Positions 11,766 through 23,538 of a stretch of 64,000 bases of DNA are shown piece after piece. A program made the translations under genes and the position numbers. Below the pieces are notes generated by a model. That model saw nothing but the letters and a program-made list of their open reading frames with translations. It had not been told where the DNA came from and did no database searches. Positions within the stretch are counted from its first letter, which is position 1. Every line of letters begins with the position of its first letter. The stretch lies in the NCBI RefSeq assembly GCF_000208745.1, contig NC_030853.1, positions 15,230,196 to 15,294,195 on the forward strand, in the 5' to 3' direction. This DNA comes from Theobroma cacao (taxonomy: Eukaryota; Streptophyta; Magnoliopsida; Malvales; Malvaceae).

Positions 11766-12303
11766 GTACCAAGGCTGTTTCTTCTTGAGTTAAGCTCTTG
11801 AACATGTCTCTTTTAAGTCCAGCTCAACCTACAAAACATAATTTTAGTTTTTCTTTATAGGTACCCATACTTTGATGGTTCCTTGAGTGTTAGTTGCAGC
11901 AAAGGATCCCTTAGGAACCCAAATTTTCTTAATTTTCTACACTTTTCTTTTCTTAAAACAGTCGTATGACAAATGACCATGTTTACCACAATTATAACAT
12001 CTAGGTAATGCTTTAGCTGAATATTTATTGTGGTATGCATCTCTTTTTGAAGATTCATTTTTCAAACATTTAAGAGCTGTGTTTTCATCAAGACTTATTT
12101 GCAAGGCTTCAGACTTGTTTTCCAGCTCTTGTTTTAAAAACTCAAAGTCTGTTTTTGAGTGTTCTAACTCAACTTGCAAAATATTTCTTTGCTCAAAAAT
12201 AAAGGCGAACTCTTGTTTGATTTGTTCCAAATCATTTTCAAGTAATGCAGCCTTTTTCTTCATTGATTTGTATTTTGAAAAAAGTTTTTCAAATTCATCA
12301 TAA
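11766..12303 (-). pseudogene. C-terminal gag with zinc knuckle (Sirevirus), 5'-truncated
   Basis: The block 12263-11937 encodes a coiled-coil-like Glu/Lys/Leu-rich stretch, then 'CYNCGKHGHLSYDC', a complete CX2CX4HX4C knuckle. After a frameshift the tail 'IWVPKGS...KVWVP' is recognisable near 11925-11860, as at the end of Sirevirus gag. Sequence before 12303 in sense is unrelated, so the N-terminal gag has been lost. Confidence 0.8.
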
Positions 12304-13306
12304 AGGCATGATGAGAGTATAATGAAAACAAATCTATTAATACGTGCACAACATGATGAAAATGTTGAAGAGGCAAAATTTTTTAATTTATTTGCAATTT
12401 TTGTTGTTTGTTGTGTTTCTTTTTAGTTAAAAGCAAATTCTAAACTGTATGATAAGCTTTCTTAAACCAATCCTTTTTGTTACTACGAACCAAAATCAGA
12501 CGAAATTTAAGCGAAACCTCAAAATTTTATACATTGAAGACATGCATATAGGAACAAATATAATGTATGCATGGATGCTAGATATGCAATAATGCCCGCA
12601 TGAATTGATGATATAAAGTGATGTGAAAAGAACAAAAATTCATAAAATTTAAGAAAAATGAAACTTCATATACGCAAAGCAAGTACATTGAAAACCATTT
12701 TAATCAAAAAGATGAGAACTAGAAAAATTTATTCAAAATTAAATCCTTTTTTCAACAGTTTGAGTGTTAGGAAAAAAATGGTTCCTAATTCAAGGTGTCT
12801 CTATGAAAGAGGTTGGCATGGCTCTATTTAAAAGCTAGCTTCTTGTGGTTTTTTTATATGCTAAGTTCAGTTTTACTCAAAGCTAAAGGTTCCTAATTGT
12901 TCCTCGATTCTCACTCATTACAGGTTTCAAACAAACTAGTTTCGATCTGAATTGAAGCGTTTCACTAGCCCATGTTAAGGTTATCATCTCTTAAAAGCAT
13001 AGCTACCTAACCCCTTTTTAATGCAGACAAAGCCAAGGTAAAAGGCTCATGCGTGAATGCAATGTGTCGTGTGTGTGGAGGAATGGACCAACCTTTAATC
13101 ACTTATTTCATGACCCTTTATCCTAAATGCCCTACAATTATTAAAAGAAATAAAAAATAAATAAATAACAATAAGCTATATGCAATCATAGAAAAAATCA
13201 ATAAAATATAAAAATAGTATTATTTATGATTAAAGAAATAAAACATCATCAATTAATTAAGGTTTAGGATAACTTATTATTATTTTCTAGCTCGACTCTC
13301 AAATGT

Positions 13307-13324
13307 CCCCCAGCAAAGTCACCA
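13307..13324 (-). other. Primer-binding site, tRNA-Arg type
   Basis: The minus strand reads TGGTGACTTTGCTGGGGG, differing at a few positions from the Ogre-type TGGCGACTCCGCTGGGGA. Confidence 0.6.
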
Positions 13325-13795
13325 AACTATCATAAAGTGCGAGTTTGGGAACCTGATCACCTAAACATTAAATGGTTGGAAGTTGCCACCAATCTTTTTT
13401 TTACAAGATGTGATTAGTCACTTATTAAATTCGTTCTGTTCGACGAGATCCTAAATTGATTTTGGGTTCATCTAACGAACAAAAATCTAGTCTGTGAATT
13501 TTCGAGTTGGGTTTAGGAGTATAGTTACGCACAATGAAGGATTAGCACCTTCATGACGCCCGTTTTACGAACGTTACTATTTAATCATATGTTATTATAT
13601 TTTAACCTCAACTTTTAATTTTATTCTTGTATTTCGCTAATCATTGTTTATTATTCTATGTTTTTATTTTATTCACCATCTAAAGTGCATTATTCGGTTT
13701 TATGGGTGTGACATGCACATGATACAATTATAGAATGCATGGCATAAGTCTTGATAATGTCAAATGAAAATCTTTTACTGAGAATATTTTCCAAA

Positions 13796-14440
13796 TCTGC
13801 CTATCATACAAGTGGAACTCTGGGATATTCTCTCACCTAGAGAATTACTCGTTAAAACTTGCCTTCGCAAGCTTCTCAAGCAAATTCCATCATCGGGGTA
13901 ATCATTTGCAGTTAAAAAAATATTTTCATGAATGCAAACAATAGTACAAGTAATGGCCTTTTTTTAAAAACATTCTCCAAGCCTTTTCAACATACTAATG
14001 AGACCTAGTGATATTCTTTCACATAAGGAATTTTTGGAGGAAACTCGCTTTTGCAAACCTCTCAAAAAGTCTCATCATCAGGGCCTTGACTCATGTACAA
14101 AATATATCGAAATGCTATGACATTTGAATAATGTAATGGTGGTGCATGGCAAACTATAAATTTCAATATTAATTGTTATTTATACCATATGTTCATTATT
14201 ATTATTATTTATCATTTTATTACTTCTTTTTTATTTCATCTCAATTTTATGCCTTTTTATTTTATTAAAATCTTTTTTTATATTAATATCCTAAAGAAAT
14301 ATATATTTGGATTAAAACATTGCGACTTGAGGTTAAAACTCTCCCATCATACTGGAGGAATCTTACCCAAGTCCCTCACCTAAGAAAATTAACTCCAGAT
14401 TGCAACTTCTCACGTCCCAAACAAATATTTCATCTTCAGT
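13796..14440. repeat. Degenerate tandem repeat in the Ogre-like LTR
   Basis: Three diverged units of roughly 110 bp start near 13796, 13981 and 14330. Each contains a 'tcTcaCctAagGAAtt'-like phrase, then 'CTCgCttTtGCAA' and a final 'TCATCatCaGgG'. They are separated by AT-rich spacers. Confidence 0.45.
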
Positions 14441-14975
14441 AAAATCCAAACAATATGTTTTACTATTATGTATTTCATTTTTTAAAGCATAAATGTTCTA
14501 CTTTTCTAAGCATGAACACTACATATTTTTTACTAACTTTAAATATTATTTATTTTCTTTACTAAGCTATATACGTATTTTTTTATTTTTTCATATACCT
14601 ATAAATATATTTTTTTGCTCATATAGTGCTCCACATAACAAACTATTTTATTATTATTTATTATTTTGATTATTTAAATAAGCTTAATATTACTATACTA
14701 ATTGACATAACCTACAAACAATGCTAAAAAAAGCATCTAAGTAGTCAAACTCAAACCCAATAGCACCAAGAAAATAACATGGCCTAAGTAGAAACCATAC
14801 CTAATGGACCTAAATATTCATTGGACCTAAAAAACACCAACTCAAGCTTGAAACAATTAGACCTTCTTTGGGTTGTTCTCCTTTCTCTATCTCAAACGAA
14901 CTAGAGTTGGCTTACATTGGCAACTTGCTATTAGCCCAGCAAAGTAGACCATTTAGTGAAGAAGGGATCCCCTGG

Positions 14976-15036
14976 AAACGGTGTTGTTTGAACACCACAA
15001 ACCAATTCCGCCTAGCACTTAAACGACACCGTTTAG
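14976..15036. promoter_or_regulatory. Inverted pair of AAACGRYRYCGTTT dyads
   Basis: AAACGGTGTTGTTT at about 14976 and AAACGACACCGTTT at about 15022 are inverted relative to one another, inside the putative Ogre-like LTR. Such AAACG...CGTTT elements recur in long plant LTRs; their role is unknown. Confidence 0.35.
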
Positions 15037-16124
15037 ACAGCTTCTTCTTTCCCTAACCTGAAGCATTTAAACCTAATTTGCTTTCTTTCTTTACTTTTTC
15101 AGTATTTCTCCTTCCTTTAGTGACTAGGTGTCGTAGCTCACTATATCAAAACGGCCTTTCTTTAAACAATGGCCTCCATGCAACCCTAGAACCACTATAG
15201 GCCTAAAATCATCTTCCTAACCTCTATTTTAGAGCTTAACCTTCTCCTACAGAAACGAACCCTCAAAATCCTTACCACAAACCACTAAAAATTGAAACTA
15301 ACCTAGATCTGAAAGCTTTTTCAACCCAAAACCCTAAAAAAACCCCATAATCTATCCTATTTTCAACCTTCCTCTAATCATTTAACTTTTTTGATTATTT
15401 TATGTGATTAATGGCTACTAGATTTAGGGTTTTTCTTTCTTTTTCCTAAGGTATTTTTTCTAAAATCTCATTTTCCTCCACTAGCTTTTTTTTTCTTGTT
15501 CTTCTCTTTTTATAAGTAGAGGAACGATTTTGAAAATCCTTCCTCTTTGTTTGATGTCGTTGGCAACATCTTGGTAGTTTCATGCTACCAAGGACAATGT
15601 CTTTGGGATTTGCAGTTGCCAAACCCTTCAATTTTTAAAATTGATTATAGTTTTTTGCAAATTAAGGGGAAGGGGAAAAGAAGGGTAAGTCTTAAAGCGA
15701 AGAAAACTTAGCCAAAATTGGCATACCTTTTGGAGAAAAATACGTTGGGTTCTAAGGAGGTGAGAAAGGATTACTTCTAAGTAGTGCAGCCTTAGCTAGT
15801 TGCCATAGCATTCAAGTCTTTGTTGCCATGCAGGGTATGGCACAATTCAAATTTTTTTAATTTTTTGTTTCTTTTCCTTTTTAGACCAAATGGCCTTTAG
15901 GTTTCAAAAGCCCAAAAAGGTCTACTTAGTAATGGCTTAAACAACCTTTGGGTTTAGAAAGCCAAAAGGAGTCTAATCTTAAAAATATTATAATTAAAAT
16001 TAAAGAAAAAATATTGATTGAAGACAATTGTTTTAAATTGTCTTGGACAAAATAAGGTCTCTACAATTTAGGGCGTAAGGAATAGTGGTCATTTGAGCTG
16101 ATACAGTGGAGAAAACCTCTATAT

Positions 16125-18150
16125 AGAGTCTTCATGGATAATCTAGTTAAAGTGATTTTGTAGAATGATATTAAAGAGGCTTTTGAACAAATTGGTATCG
16201 TTGTTGATGTATTTGTGCCAAGGAGTGTGGTTCAGAGGTGGGCTAGTTTTGCATTTGTCCGATATCGGGACAAAAGACAACTTAAGGCAACTAATAGGGG
16301 TGGTGATAGGATGTTTGTTGCTAGTCCTAGGGTGATGGTTAAGGATGCTAGTATAGTGGAAATAAGTGAGGTTAAATCCAGTGATTAAAAGCCATTAGTG
16401 AGGCAACCTGAAATTCAATCCTAAAAGGACGTAGTTTTGGGAAATCAGCCATCCAAGCAAAGGTAAGCCCTTGTGGAGAAATGCCATGTTAAGGATCATG
16501 GTAAGAAGAAAAATGTGATTTTTATTCTTAAAAAAATTGTGAGTGGTTGAAACGAAAAGCTGTGGGTACTGTCAATTATGGTTATTTAATTAATGATTTA
16601 ATCAAAATACTTGGAAGTCAAGGCATTGAAGTTAAAATCAAGCTAATTGGGGGATACCAAGTACTCCTCACCTTTACAAATGTTGAGATTATGAAAGTAC
16701 TTATTGACGATTACTTCAATTGTTTCTAGCCATGGCTCAGCAATATAGTGGCGTATGATCGTAAGGCGATATAGTAGGAATTGTTTTCTTAGAAGAAGTT
16801 GGAAAAAATTCGGTTGCATCTCTATCATCATAACCTTTTTAGAGCATCAGGGGATAAATGGGGAAAGCTTATTAAAATAGATGCTGAAACCATTTCAATG
16901 AGTAGGTTGGACTATGGAATTATTCTTTAAAAAGCAAGAAATGTGAAATGCATCGGTAGAGTGACCCTATTGTAGGTTGAAGATACATTGTATAAAATTC
17001 ATACCTTAGTGACGGAGGTGTTGAAAGCTTTAGTTTCGAGAGGTCGTAAGAAGCTAGAGATGAATGTGAATTTAGAGAAATAAGGATGTTTGGTTACGTG
17101 TGTGCAAGCATTCTCTAACTCGTTATTTACTTGTAATTCAAACTTAAAATTTAGAGATGGTGAAAATCTCAAGACTTCAAGGGATAATCAGGTAATTGAG
17201 AAAATTAGTTAGCATAGGGATGATATTCCCTTGAAAAATAGTTTTTCAAGATTATCTTGTGATTTAGAGAAAAAATTTGATTCAAATTTAAATTTTGAAA
17301 ATATGCCTTTAAATAAAGGTAAAGTGGATAACAAGTATAGGGATTTGAGGAAAAATGTCCATGTTCAGACATCTATCTCGCTTGGTTTTAATGAAGAGAA
17401 TAACACATTTCCTATGTCAATAACTATGTGTAATAAGAATACATATGTCTGAAAGGTTCCTAATTCAAATCCAATGACAAATGACGTGTCGCAAGCTAGT
17501 GTTTATGATCAAGATAATTCTTCTCGAAAGGAGTTTGTTGATGGGGCAACTCTCATGATTTATGATAATAATTATGGAAGTCATTATTCAAACAAAAGCC
17601 CTCTAAATCTGAGCCTCATAAAACATGAATTCCCACGAGGTATGGTTGATGCGAGGGATAATAGCTGCACTCCATGGCAAATGGGGACTAAAAAGGTGGA
17701 TTTCATTTCACAAAAACAATTTTGTGGAAAGAATTTTCCATTGCATGTGGCAGGCTTGGATTTATTTTATACTATTGTGGTTGCTGTGAAGATAGTAGAG
17801 AGGAAAATAAGCCATTTATGGAATTGGATCATGTGAAATTAAATGAATGTGAGGAAGTAATAGGGAAGGATGATAACGAATTTTCTATTCCAAGACACTC
17901 AAGGGGTAGACCTCATGGCAGAAGGGTGAAAAATAAAAATGCAAGTACACTATATAAAAAATGGTCAAGTTTTGAGGAGTTGTAAATGGTTGCAAGAAAA
18001 TTTCACATATTTGAGTGTTAAGACGGACCAGACCTCGCATCTGATACTAATGTGGATGAGGTTAATAAGACATGGGATGTTGGCTAAGCTATTGGGATGT
18101 ATTTGGAAAATTCTAAGGAAGAATTTGTTGATATGGTGGTGAGTTTAGAA
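16125..18150 (+). pseudogene. LINE ORF1 remnant (RRM-type)
   Basis: Near 16180-16370 the reading frame gives 'AFEQIGIVVDVFVPRS' and 'RWASFAFVRYRDKRQL', the two RNP-like strands of an RRM as in plant LINE ORF1 proteins. The block 16547-16729 ('MKRKAVGTVNYG...LIGGYQVLLTF') resembles the DUF4283-type part of ORF1. Downstream open blocks (17231-17452, 17474-17836, 17722-17985) are hydrophilic linker without a recognised domain. The frame is broken in several places. Confidence 0.65.
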
Positions 18151-18209
18151 AAAGAGTAGGACCAAGCATCTCATTAGTTGTTATGTTGTGGTTGTTTTGT
18201 GATTTTATT

Positions 18210-21200
18210 TTTAAATGTTTGTTTTGACATGGAATGTTTGTGGTTGTGTAGGGACCAAAAAAGAAGGTTTGTTCGAAAGGTTATTGTTAAAGAGAACCCA
18301 ATGATGGTAATTTTAGGAAACGAAATTGAAAGATAAAAATTAGTTTCGTTTGATAAAATTTGGTGTACGGATAAGGTTAATGGTTATTGCATGGAGGAAG
18401 ATGATTTATCAGATGGGATTTTTTCTATGTGGCATGATGATTTTTTCAGTGATGAGGAACGTGTGGCTCATAATAATTTTATATTATTAATAGTGAATAT
18501 CTATGGTGTGTCTGGGGGATGTGGTTTTGTTAATGTGTACGCTTTGAATGATGAATTGAAAGGCCTACTTTATGAGAGAATTTGGTGCATGAATTATGAA
18601 GCAAAGATGTTTACTAGTGTGTTGGTGGACATTTTAACCCTGTTAAATCAGAAGATGAAATTGTCAAGAAGAAAGATACTACTAGGGCATCTTCAGTGTT
18701 TGCTAACTTTATACAAGAAATGGCTTAGGTGGATTTACCGATGGTAAAAGGATAACTTACTTGGTGTAGTAGACAGGACGAGGTTGCATTTTCACGGTTA
18801 GATAGATTTTTAATGGATGGTGATTGGTTGAATTGTTATAAGGACATGATTCAACTTTGCCTCCCTTGTTCTCTGTTGGAACACAATCTTATGGTGTTAG
18901 GAAGGGTGAATTTGAACTAGGGTCCAAAGCAGTTCAAAATATTCAATTATTGGATAGAGGATGAGATTTTTCGACCACTAGTTGCAACTAATTAGCAACA
19001 TGCAATTCAAGAAGGCAGTCACTGTGGATATGCTATTTGGAGGGGTTTGAAGAATTTAAGGCCAATTATCTAAGAATGGCAAAGAAATAAATTTGGAGAA
19101 ATGCATAACAAATTGAGAATTTGGAGTTTGAATTACATGCTTTAGACATTAAGTGGCATGATTATGTGGGTGATTATGAGAAAAGGGATGTAGTGTTTAA
19201 AACAAAAGCTAAATTGTGGGGGTCGTAGAAAATAGAGGAAGCAATCTAAGAGTAAATGGGTGACTGAAGGTGATAGAAATACAAAGTATTTTCATGCTTT
19301 GGCTTCTAAAAGAAGAAAATCGAATAAACTAGTTAGTCTTAAGGTTAATAACCAGCAAACTGACGATCCACCTGTTATTAGAAAAGAGGTTTTTAAACAT
19401 TTTCAGAAGGTGTACTGTGATAGAAAGACCTTAAAGCTGATGGATTTAAATTGTGGAATTTAGAAGCTGTCAAATGAGGCTGTGGTTGAATTGGAGGCTT
19501 CTTTCTCAAAGGAGGTTTGAGGGTGATTAACGATTATGATGGTGACAAAGCTACAAGTCCAAATGGGTTCAAATTCAAGTTTTTTAAGAAGCAATGGAAA
19601 GTGGTGAAAAATGAGGTAATGTAATTCATTTCAGATTTTTATAATTTTGGTAAATTGGGGCATGGGGTTAACGAAAGTTTTAATACTTTAATTCTTAAAG
19701 TGAAGACTACGAATACTATGGCGTAGTATAAACCAATCAATTTGGTAGGTTGTGCATATAAGATTATTGCTCGATTATTGGCAAACAGATTAAGGCAAGT
19801 TAAGGGTTAAGTAATTAATGGGTACCAATTTGATTTTGTGAAGGGCAAATAGATTTCAAATTGTGAACTTATTGCCAATGAAATGGTGGATTTGTTGCAT
19901 AAGAATAAAAATGGTGGGTTAATGTTTAAGGTAGATTTTGAAAAGGCGTATGATAGTATCAATTAGAATTTTTTAAAATTCACAATAGAGAAGATGGGTT
20001 TTGTGATGAGATGGAGGAATTGGATCATGGAGTGTAATTCATCTCCATTTGTTGCCATTTTAATTAATGAGGCTCCCACTAAAACAGTCAAACTTAGAAA
20101 AGGATTGAGATAGGGTTGTCCTTTTTCACCATTTCTATTTAATATGGCTACAAAAGTATTTAGTTGTCTGATGAATTCGGCTAGAAGAAAGTATCTGTGT
20201 ACCAGCTTCTCTATTGGTAGTCAAGGTATGTCTTTATCCCACCTTCAGTATGCAAATGATACTTTATTATTTTGTATGGTTGATTTGGAGAGTCTGCATA
20301 ATTTGAAACGTGTTAAGATGTGTTCAGATGAGTTCTGAGGTGAAGATTAATTTTAATAACTACAGTTTATAAAGAGTAAGTGTGGATACTGGTCATTTGG
20401 AAATATGGGCATCTATTATAAATTATAAAGTAGAAGTTGTACTTTTTACATATTGAGGCATTCCTTTGGGTGTAGCTCCAAACTCCTTGCAAGTTTAGAG
20501 ATAGATGGTGGAGCGTTTTAAGGCGAAATTAAATAGTTGAAGGTCTAAATTACTTTTTATGGGTGGCAAAATTGCTTTGATAAGATTGTTATTGAATAGC
20601 CTCCCAATCTTTTGTGTGTCTTCTTTTCAAATGCCTAAAGGTATTCAAAATAAATTGGATACAATTTAAAGGCGATTTCTGTGGTCTAGTAATATCTCTT
20701 CATTAGGAATTCAGTATGTTACATGGGATAGGCTATGTACGCATAAAGAGGCAGAATGCTTAACTTTTATTGATTTGGAGATTAAAAATCGAGCATTGTT
20801 GGCAAAATGGTTATGGAGGTTTGGGAATGAGAGAGACTGTTTATAGAGGGAAATTGTGACTGGAAAAAATAACAATGATCCATGTGCCCTCCATCCCTAC
20901 TTTGATGTTTCTCGTAAATGCTTTACTCTTTGGAAAAATATAGATTCTCCTTTGTTGGCTACTAACAAATTTTTCTTGCAGGTTTCATTTAACATAGATG
21001 TTACTATTAGACATGAAAAATCAATGTTGTTTTGGCAAAATGGGTGGCTTAATGGTTTAATCCTTAAACAGGCATTCCCACGAATATTTACACTTGCTAT
21101 AATCAAAAATAAGGTCCTTCATGATTATGGTTCTTGGGTTGATTTGAACTAGGAATGGAAGATTGAATTAAGGAGGCGATTGTTTGGTTGGGAACTTCAG

Positions 21201-21880
21201 CAATGGATAGGTTTATGGTCCTTTTTTGAGGCAGACATCTTTAAGTAAATCGTTGAGTGATGAAGTTGTATTGAAGCCTACAACCAGTGGTATGTATTCT
21301 TCTAAATCTTTTTTCCTTATAGCTTAGTAATTTTTGGAAAAAGATTTTGATGGGTTGCACCTTATAGAGTTGAGATGTTCATATGGCAAGTAACATAAGA
21401 AAAATTTGATGTTAAAGACGAGCTAGGTAGAAAGGGTCAACTATAGGAAACTATTCACCATCTTTTCTTTTCTTGCATGGAGACTTGGAAATTTAGACTA
21501 TGTGATGCTGCAGTTAAGGAGTGAGTGTAGTTTTGTTAAATAATCCACATAGTTTCTTTTTGGAATAGTGCATGTTGATTTCTGGTGGTGATAAAGGTAA
21601 TGTTTGGAAGCTAGCTTTCTATGTTATTTCATGGTCTGTTTGGAAAGCTCGAAATGATGTAATTTTTAATGGCAAAGTATGGGATGCTTATCAAGTTTTC
21701 GATATTATCAAATTTAGAGTAGCAATCTGGTTTAAAGCTAAATGGCCTCATATTAAATACTTAATTGAGGATTTAATTAAATGTTCAAAAAATATATCAA
21801 GAAATTTGTAGTGGAATAGAAAACGTTTAAATGTCAGATGGTGTCCTCTATTGGAAGGATGGCTGAAGTTCAATAAATCT
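18210..21880 (+). pseudogene. LINE ORF2 remnant: endonuclease, RT, RNase H start
   Basis: The endonuclease is seen as 'TWNVCGC', 'ETKL', 'VNIYG', 'GDFNPVKS' and 'SRLDRFLMDGDW'. Then comes the linker 'MTEGDRNTKYFHALASKRRK' (19260), RT with 'DFEKAYDSIN' (about 19930) and 'LQYANDTLLFC' (about 20250; the usual second Asp of YADD is Asn), the cysteine-poor C-terminal region, 'SWSVWKARNDVIFNG' (21620), and finally 'WCPLLEGWLKFN', the start of RNase H. The RT change and numerous stops show it is dead. Confidence 0.8.
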
Positions 21881-22139
21881 AAGCAAAAGACATAGTGCTC
21901 AAAATATAGAAATTTCAACCTAACAGTAAAGCTTAGCATGAGAATTTACATAGCACTTAAAAAATATTCACATGTTTCGAAGAATCAAGATAGGAATATA
22001 ATTCAGTTCTCATCATTGGATAGGTAAATTAAACGAAACTAACACAATTGAATCTAGTTTAAATGCAAATGCACAAGCATAAAAAAAAATTAATGAAAAT
22101 AAACTAACCTAAACTATCACAAACACTAACAACAATTAA

Positions 22140-22165
22140 ACCCTCCCCCAAACTTAAATTGCACA
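22140..22165 (-). other. Athila-type purine tract
   Basis: The minus strand reads 'AAGTTTGGGGGAGGGTTTAA', preceded by 'GAGGACAATGTGCAATTT'. This purine-rich phrase is a familiar marker of the region 3' of pol in Athila-lineage elements; whether it is the functional PPT is not clear. Confidence 0.5.
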
Positions 22166-22568
22166 TTGTCCTCAATGTGAAAAGCTAAAAAGAATAAGGA
22201 AAACAAACTCCCTTATCAATCATGACAGTGCATTGAAAGCTCTAATTTTCGTCCTCTGCATATTCATGCTTTCCAAACGTGCAGACTCAAAAACAAGCTA
22301 GGGAGAGATTATAAGTACTAATTTAAATAGAAAAACAAAAACTAACTTAACAACTAAAACTAAAAGGATGTAGCTTGGGTTGCCTCCCAAGAAGCACTTC
22401 TTTATAGTTAATAGCTTGACTTTCCTTGAGGTGTTCATTCACCCTTTAGGGAGGTTTGAGTTTGCATGGAAAAAGCTTGAGGTGTGAAAGTAGTCTCCTC
22501 TTAAGATGAAGTTGTAATGGCTTTAACTTAAGATTTGGTGCTTGCTCAACCCAAAGTGGTGAAATAGG

Positions 22569-23380
22569 CTAACTTTTACCCAACTTCTTAAAGTGAGTTC
22601 TTTTGGAATAATGCACTTTTGGTATGGCCTTTAAAACATGTGTAACATTTTTGAATTCTTCATTCTTGTCCTTTTTTGTGACATATTGAACCAAACAAGC
22701 TTCAATGAGTGTCTTTGGATTTTCCATGTCAACAAACTCCTTAGGTAACTTGTCAATTGTATCCAAAAAGGGAATGGGAGGCACATATGGCTTGACTTGT
22801 GGTGGTGTAGATGCTTCCTCCTCTCGCTTAACTCCTTCATCTTGAACTTGATTATTGGAAGTATTCTCTTGATCTACTTTATCTCCATCATCTACCACAT
22901 TCTTGCCATTTACCTCATCAAGTTGCTTACTATATTTTGCTCATTGTCACTTGGTAAAGTTTCTTGTGGCCTATTGTTGATGTCATTAATAAGTTGACTC
23001 ACACATGTCTCAATATTTCTCATTGAAGCATCGTTACTTTGAATGATTACATCCATATTTGCCATGTATGCATTAGTCTTGGTCATGTATTGCATTAACA
23101 TCTCTTCCAAAGTTGGCTTCTTGTCAAGTATAGTGGCTTTAACTTGTGACTGAAAACCATTATGGAAAATAGGCTGTGATGAATATGTAAGACCCCGATC
23201 ATTACTCCATGAAAAATTTGGGTGATTCCACCCTAAGTTGTAACTGTTTGAGTATGAATTGTAATGCTGCCCATTGAATTTTCCATCAAATTGCATTGAT
23301 TCATAATAAACTGGACAGTAATCACTTGAATAGCCATCTCCACAAAGCTCGCATGTCACCAAAAGACTCTTTCTAGGCAC
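22569..23380 (-). pseudogene. Gypsy (Athila-lineage) gag C-terminus, frameshifted
   Basis: The first block (23380-22910) has 'CELCGDGYSSDYCP', a decayed zinc-knuckle, then 'SYNLGWNHPNFSWSNDRG' and 'SMRNIETCVSQLINDINNRP', a well-known gag stretch of Athila-type gypsy elements. After a frameshift near 22900 the second block (22898-22569) continues with 'PYVPPIPFLDTID' and 'FVDMENPKTLIEACLVQYVT', the gag-protease boundary region. The N-terminal two thirds of gag are gone: only about 100 bp separate the PBS from the knuckle. Confidence 0.7.
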
Positions 23381-23515
23381 AAATTGTTATGATGGCCATT
23401 GATAATTATAATAATTCATCACCTCAATTAAAAGTACCTGAAAAACAAAAAAGAAAAACTTGAATTAAGATTAATCTATGAATATTAATATTAGTAAAAT
23501 AAATAGGAAAAAAAA

Positions 23516-23535
23516 TCCCGGCAACTGCTCCCAAA
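23516..23535 (-). other. Primer-binding site, tRNA-Asp type
   Basis: The minus strand reads TTTGGGAGCAGTTGCCGGGA, a decayed form of the TGGCGCCGTTGCCGGGGA site of Athila elements. Confidence 0.6.
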
Positions 23536-23538
23536 ACT

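Larger units (their letters stand above)
4423..12303 (-). mobile_element. Ty1/copia Sirevirus-like retrotransposon, 5'-truncated
   Basis: In sense (minus) order the element shows part of gag with a zinc knuckle, protease, integrase, reverse transcriptase, RNase H, an extra ORF downstream of pol, several polypurine-like motifs, and a 3' LTR. The extra downstream ORF, multiple PPT-like purine runs and an LTR containing 'ctagaggggggtgaatag' are known features of the Sirevirus/SIRE1 lineage. The 5' LTR, primer site and N-terminal gag are missing: gag similarity stops at 12303, where Tat/Ogre-like leader sequence begins. Stops and frameshifts break every domain, so it is not autonomous. Confidence 0.85.
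12304..16065 (-). mobile_element. Tat/Ogre-like gypsy element, 5' end only (LTR, PBS, leader)
   Basis: A primer-binding site complementary to tRNA-Arg at 13307-13324, as known for Ogre/Tat elements, places a minus-strand 5' LTR to its right (about 13326-16065). The LTR start would be TGTAGAGACC at 16065, and the sequence beside the PBS has the familiar 'ggattagcacc' and 'gacgcccg' phrases. The leader runs left to 12303, where Sirevirus gag begins. No gag-pol remains. LTR ends are approximate. Confidence 0.55.
16066..21880 (+). mobile_element. L1-type plant LINE, decayed
   Basis: In order: ORF1 with an RRM-like domain (16130-16370) and a further ORF1 domain, an apurinic-like endonuclease (18210-18960), reverse transcriptase (19440-20400), the conserved C-terminal region, and the start of an RNase H-like domain (21836-21875). 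This is the plant L1 order. Many stops and frameshifts are present. The 5' end abuts the Ogre-like LTR and the 3' end is cut at about 21880, before the rest of RNase H and any poly(A). Confidence 0.85.

Noticed and set aside
22569..23380. Functional host gene encoding a zinc-knuckle protein
   Set aside because: The motifs and neighbours (PBS, Athila LTR, purine tract) show a retrotransposon gag fragment with a frameshift.
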